Shown one piece after another: positions 14,320 to 14,662 of a stretch of 14,662 bases of DNA (positions are counted from its first letter, which is position 1; each line of letters starts with the position of its first letter). The notes beneath the pieces are model-generated. The model ran no database searches. It had not been told where the DNA came from and saw nothing but the letters and a program-made list of their open reading frames with translations. The position numbers were made by a program, and so were the translations under genes. This DNA is from JAGMES01 sp023128035 (GTDB lineage: Bacteria; Bacillota; Halanaerobiia; DY22613). Location: positions 1 through 14,662 of the forward strand of contig DAOVRZ010000128.1 in assembly GCA_030627905.1 (NCBI GenBank), read 5' to 3'.

Positions 14320-14348
14320 AGAATACCAGATATTTAATGATACGTCAA
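14320..14348 (-). promoter_or_regulatory. Sigma-A type extended -10 promoter of prfB
   Basis: On the minus strand TTGACG (14343-14348), a 17-base spacer and TATTCT (14320-14325), preceded by TGG (extended -10). It lies between the cysS terminator and prfB, so transcription would start near 14313 and leave a leader of about 70 bases. Confidence 0.75.
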
Positions 14349-14380
14349 TGAAACATCATCCTTTTCAAGGAACCTTCTTA

Positions 14381-14442
14381 AAAAATGAAAAATGGCAAAA
14401 ACAAATTGCCCAGAAATGTTACGTAGCAACCGTTTTTGCCAT
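14381..14442 (-). terminator. Rho-independent terminator after cysS
   Basis: On the minus strand ATGGCAAAAAC (14442-14432) pairs perfectly with GTTTTTGCCAT (14402-14392), an 11-bp stem with a 29-base loop that contains a small secondary stem (GTTGC/GTAAC region). TTTTCATTTTTT follows. It begins eight bases beyond the cysS stop codon. Confidence 0.85.
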
Positions 14443-14450
14443 CTTTTATA

Positions 14451-14662
14451 TTAGGCGTTTATAATCTCCCAAACCATGCCTTCTTTAGTATCTTTAACAA
14501 TAACCCCATGTTCTTTTAGCTGATCACGTAAAGCATCAGAATGAGCCCAATCCTTATTAGCTCTAGCTTCTTTACGTTCTTCGATCAACTTCATTAACTC
14601 TTCAGACAGTTCTTGTCTCTTCTCAATCTCCTGAGATACATCAAGACCAAAAATTCTATCCC
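14451..14662 (-). CDS. cysS: Partial: C-terminal end of cysteinyl-tRNA synthetase
   Basis: The last 69 codons of a gene that enters from the right edge, ending in TAA at 14453-14451. The segment LIEERKEARANKDWAHSDAL, then RDQLKEHGVIVKDTKEGMVW, is the typical C-terminal helical domain of CysRS, which contacts the tRNA-Cys anticodon region (family pattern R-x-x-AR-x-x-KD-[FW]-x-x-[AS]-D-x-[IL]-RD-x-L). The catalytic HIGH and KMSKS motifs are outside the window. CysRS charges tRNA-Cys in the cytoplasm. The terminator downstream separates it from prfB. Confidence 0.9.
   Translation of the reverse strand, partial: DRIFGLDVSQEIEKRQELSEELMKLIEERKEARANKDWAHSDALRDQLKEHGVIVKDTKEGMVWEIINA

Overview
The window is AT-rich and every intact gene lies on the minus strand. 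It reads as a chromosomal segment of an anaerobic diderm Firmicute of the Halanaerobiales type. Three points support this: Firmicute-style genes (csaB, yitT, DUF5693, split transketolase, strong AGGAGG ribosome binding sites), a predicted outer-membrane beta-barrel protein ending in Phe, and a CtpA/YibQ envelope pair otherwise familiar from Gram-negative bacteria. The lineage is inferred from protein content, not from a database search.

Layout in transcription order (right to left). (1) 14451-14662: 3' end of cysS with its terminator. (2) 14244-12258: prfB (release factor 2) with a strong extended -10 promoter, a ten-codon leader ORF and the classic +1 programmed frameshift, then a DUF2993 (LmeA-like) gene and a terminator. 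(3) 12257-5531: a tightly packed probable operon of DUF5693 membrane protein, csaB (polysaccharide pyruvyl transferase), a TagA/WecG/CpsF glycosyltransferase, a YitT membrane protein and the two halves of a split transketolase, ending in a hairpin. The first four fit assembly of a pyruvylated secondary cell-wall polymer, the usual anchor for SLH-domain proteins. (4) 5508-2825: ctpA (S41 protease) with its own promoter, then a YibQ-type divergent polysaccharide deacetylase, then a terminator. (5) 2719-708: a predicted outer-membrane beta-barrel protein, then a secreted N-acetylmuramoyl-L-alanine amidase and a strong terminator. Blocks 4 and 5 look like an envelope and peptidoglycan-remodelling neighbourhood. 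(6) 627-271: a lone GcvH-like protein with Glu where the lipoyl lysine should be. (7) 1-202, plus strand: the right end of an apparently decayed IS200/IS605-type element.

The items most worth a second look are the GcvH-like protein without a lipoylation lysine; the prfB leader ORF whose UGA stop lies on the prfB ribosome binding site; and imperfect copies of gene 3' ends in the adjoining downstream spacers (inverted for prfB, direct for the transketolase C-subunit). Also notable are the outer-membrane protein beside ctpA/yibQ and the tnpB remnant with a conserved IS end hairpin. I see no CRISPR array, tRNA or rRNA gene. No gene-free stretch exceeds 300 bases.
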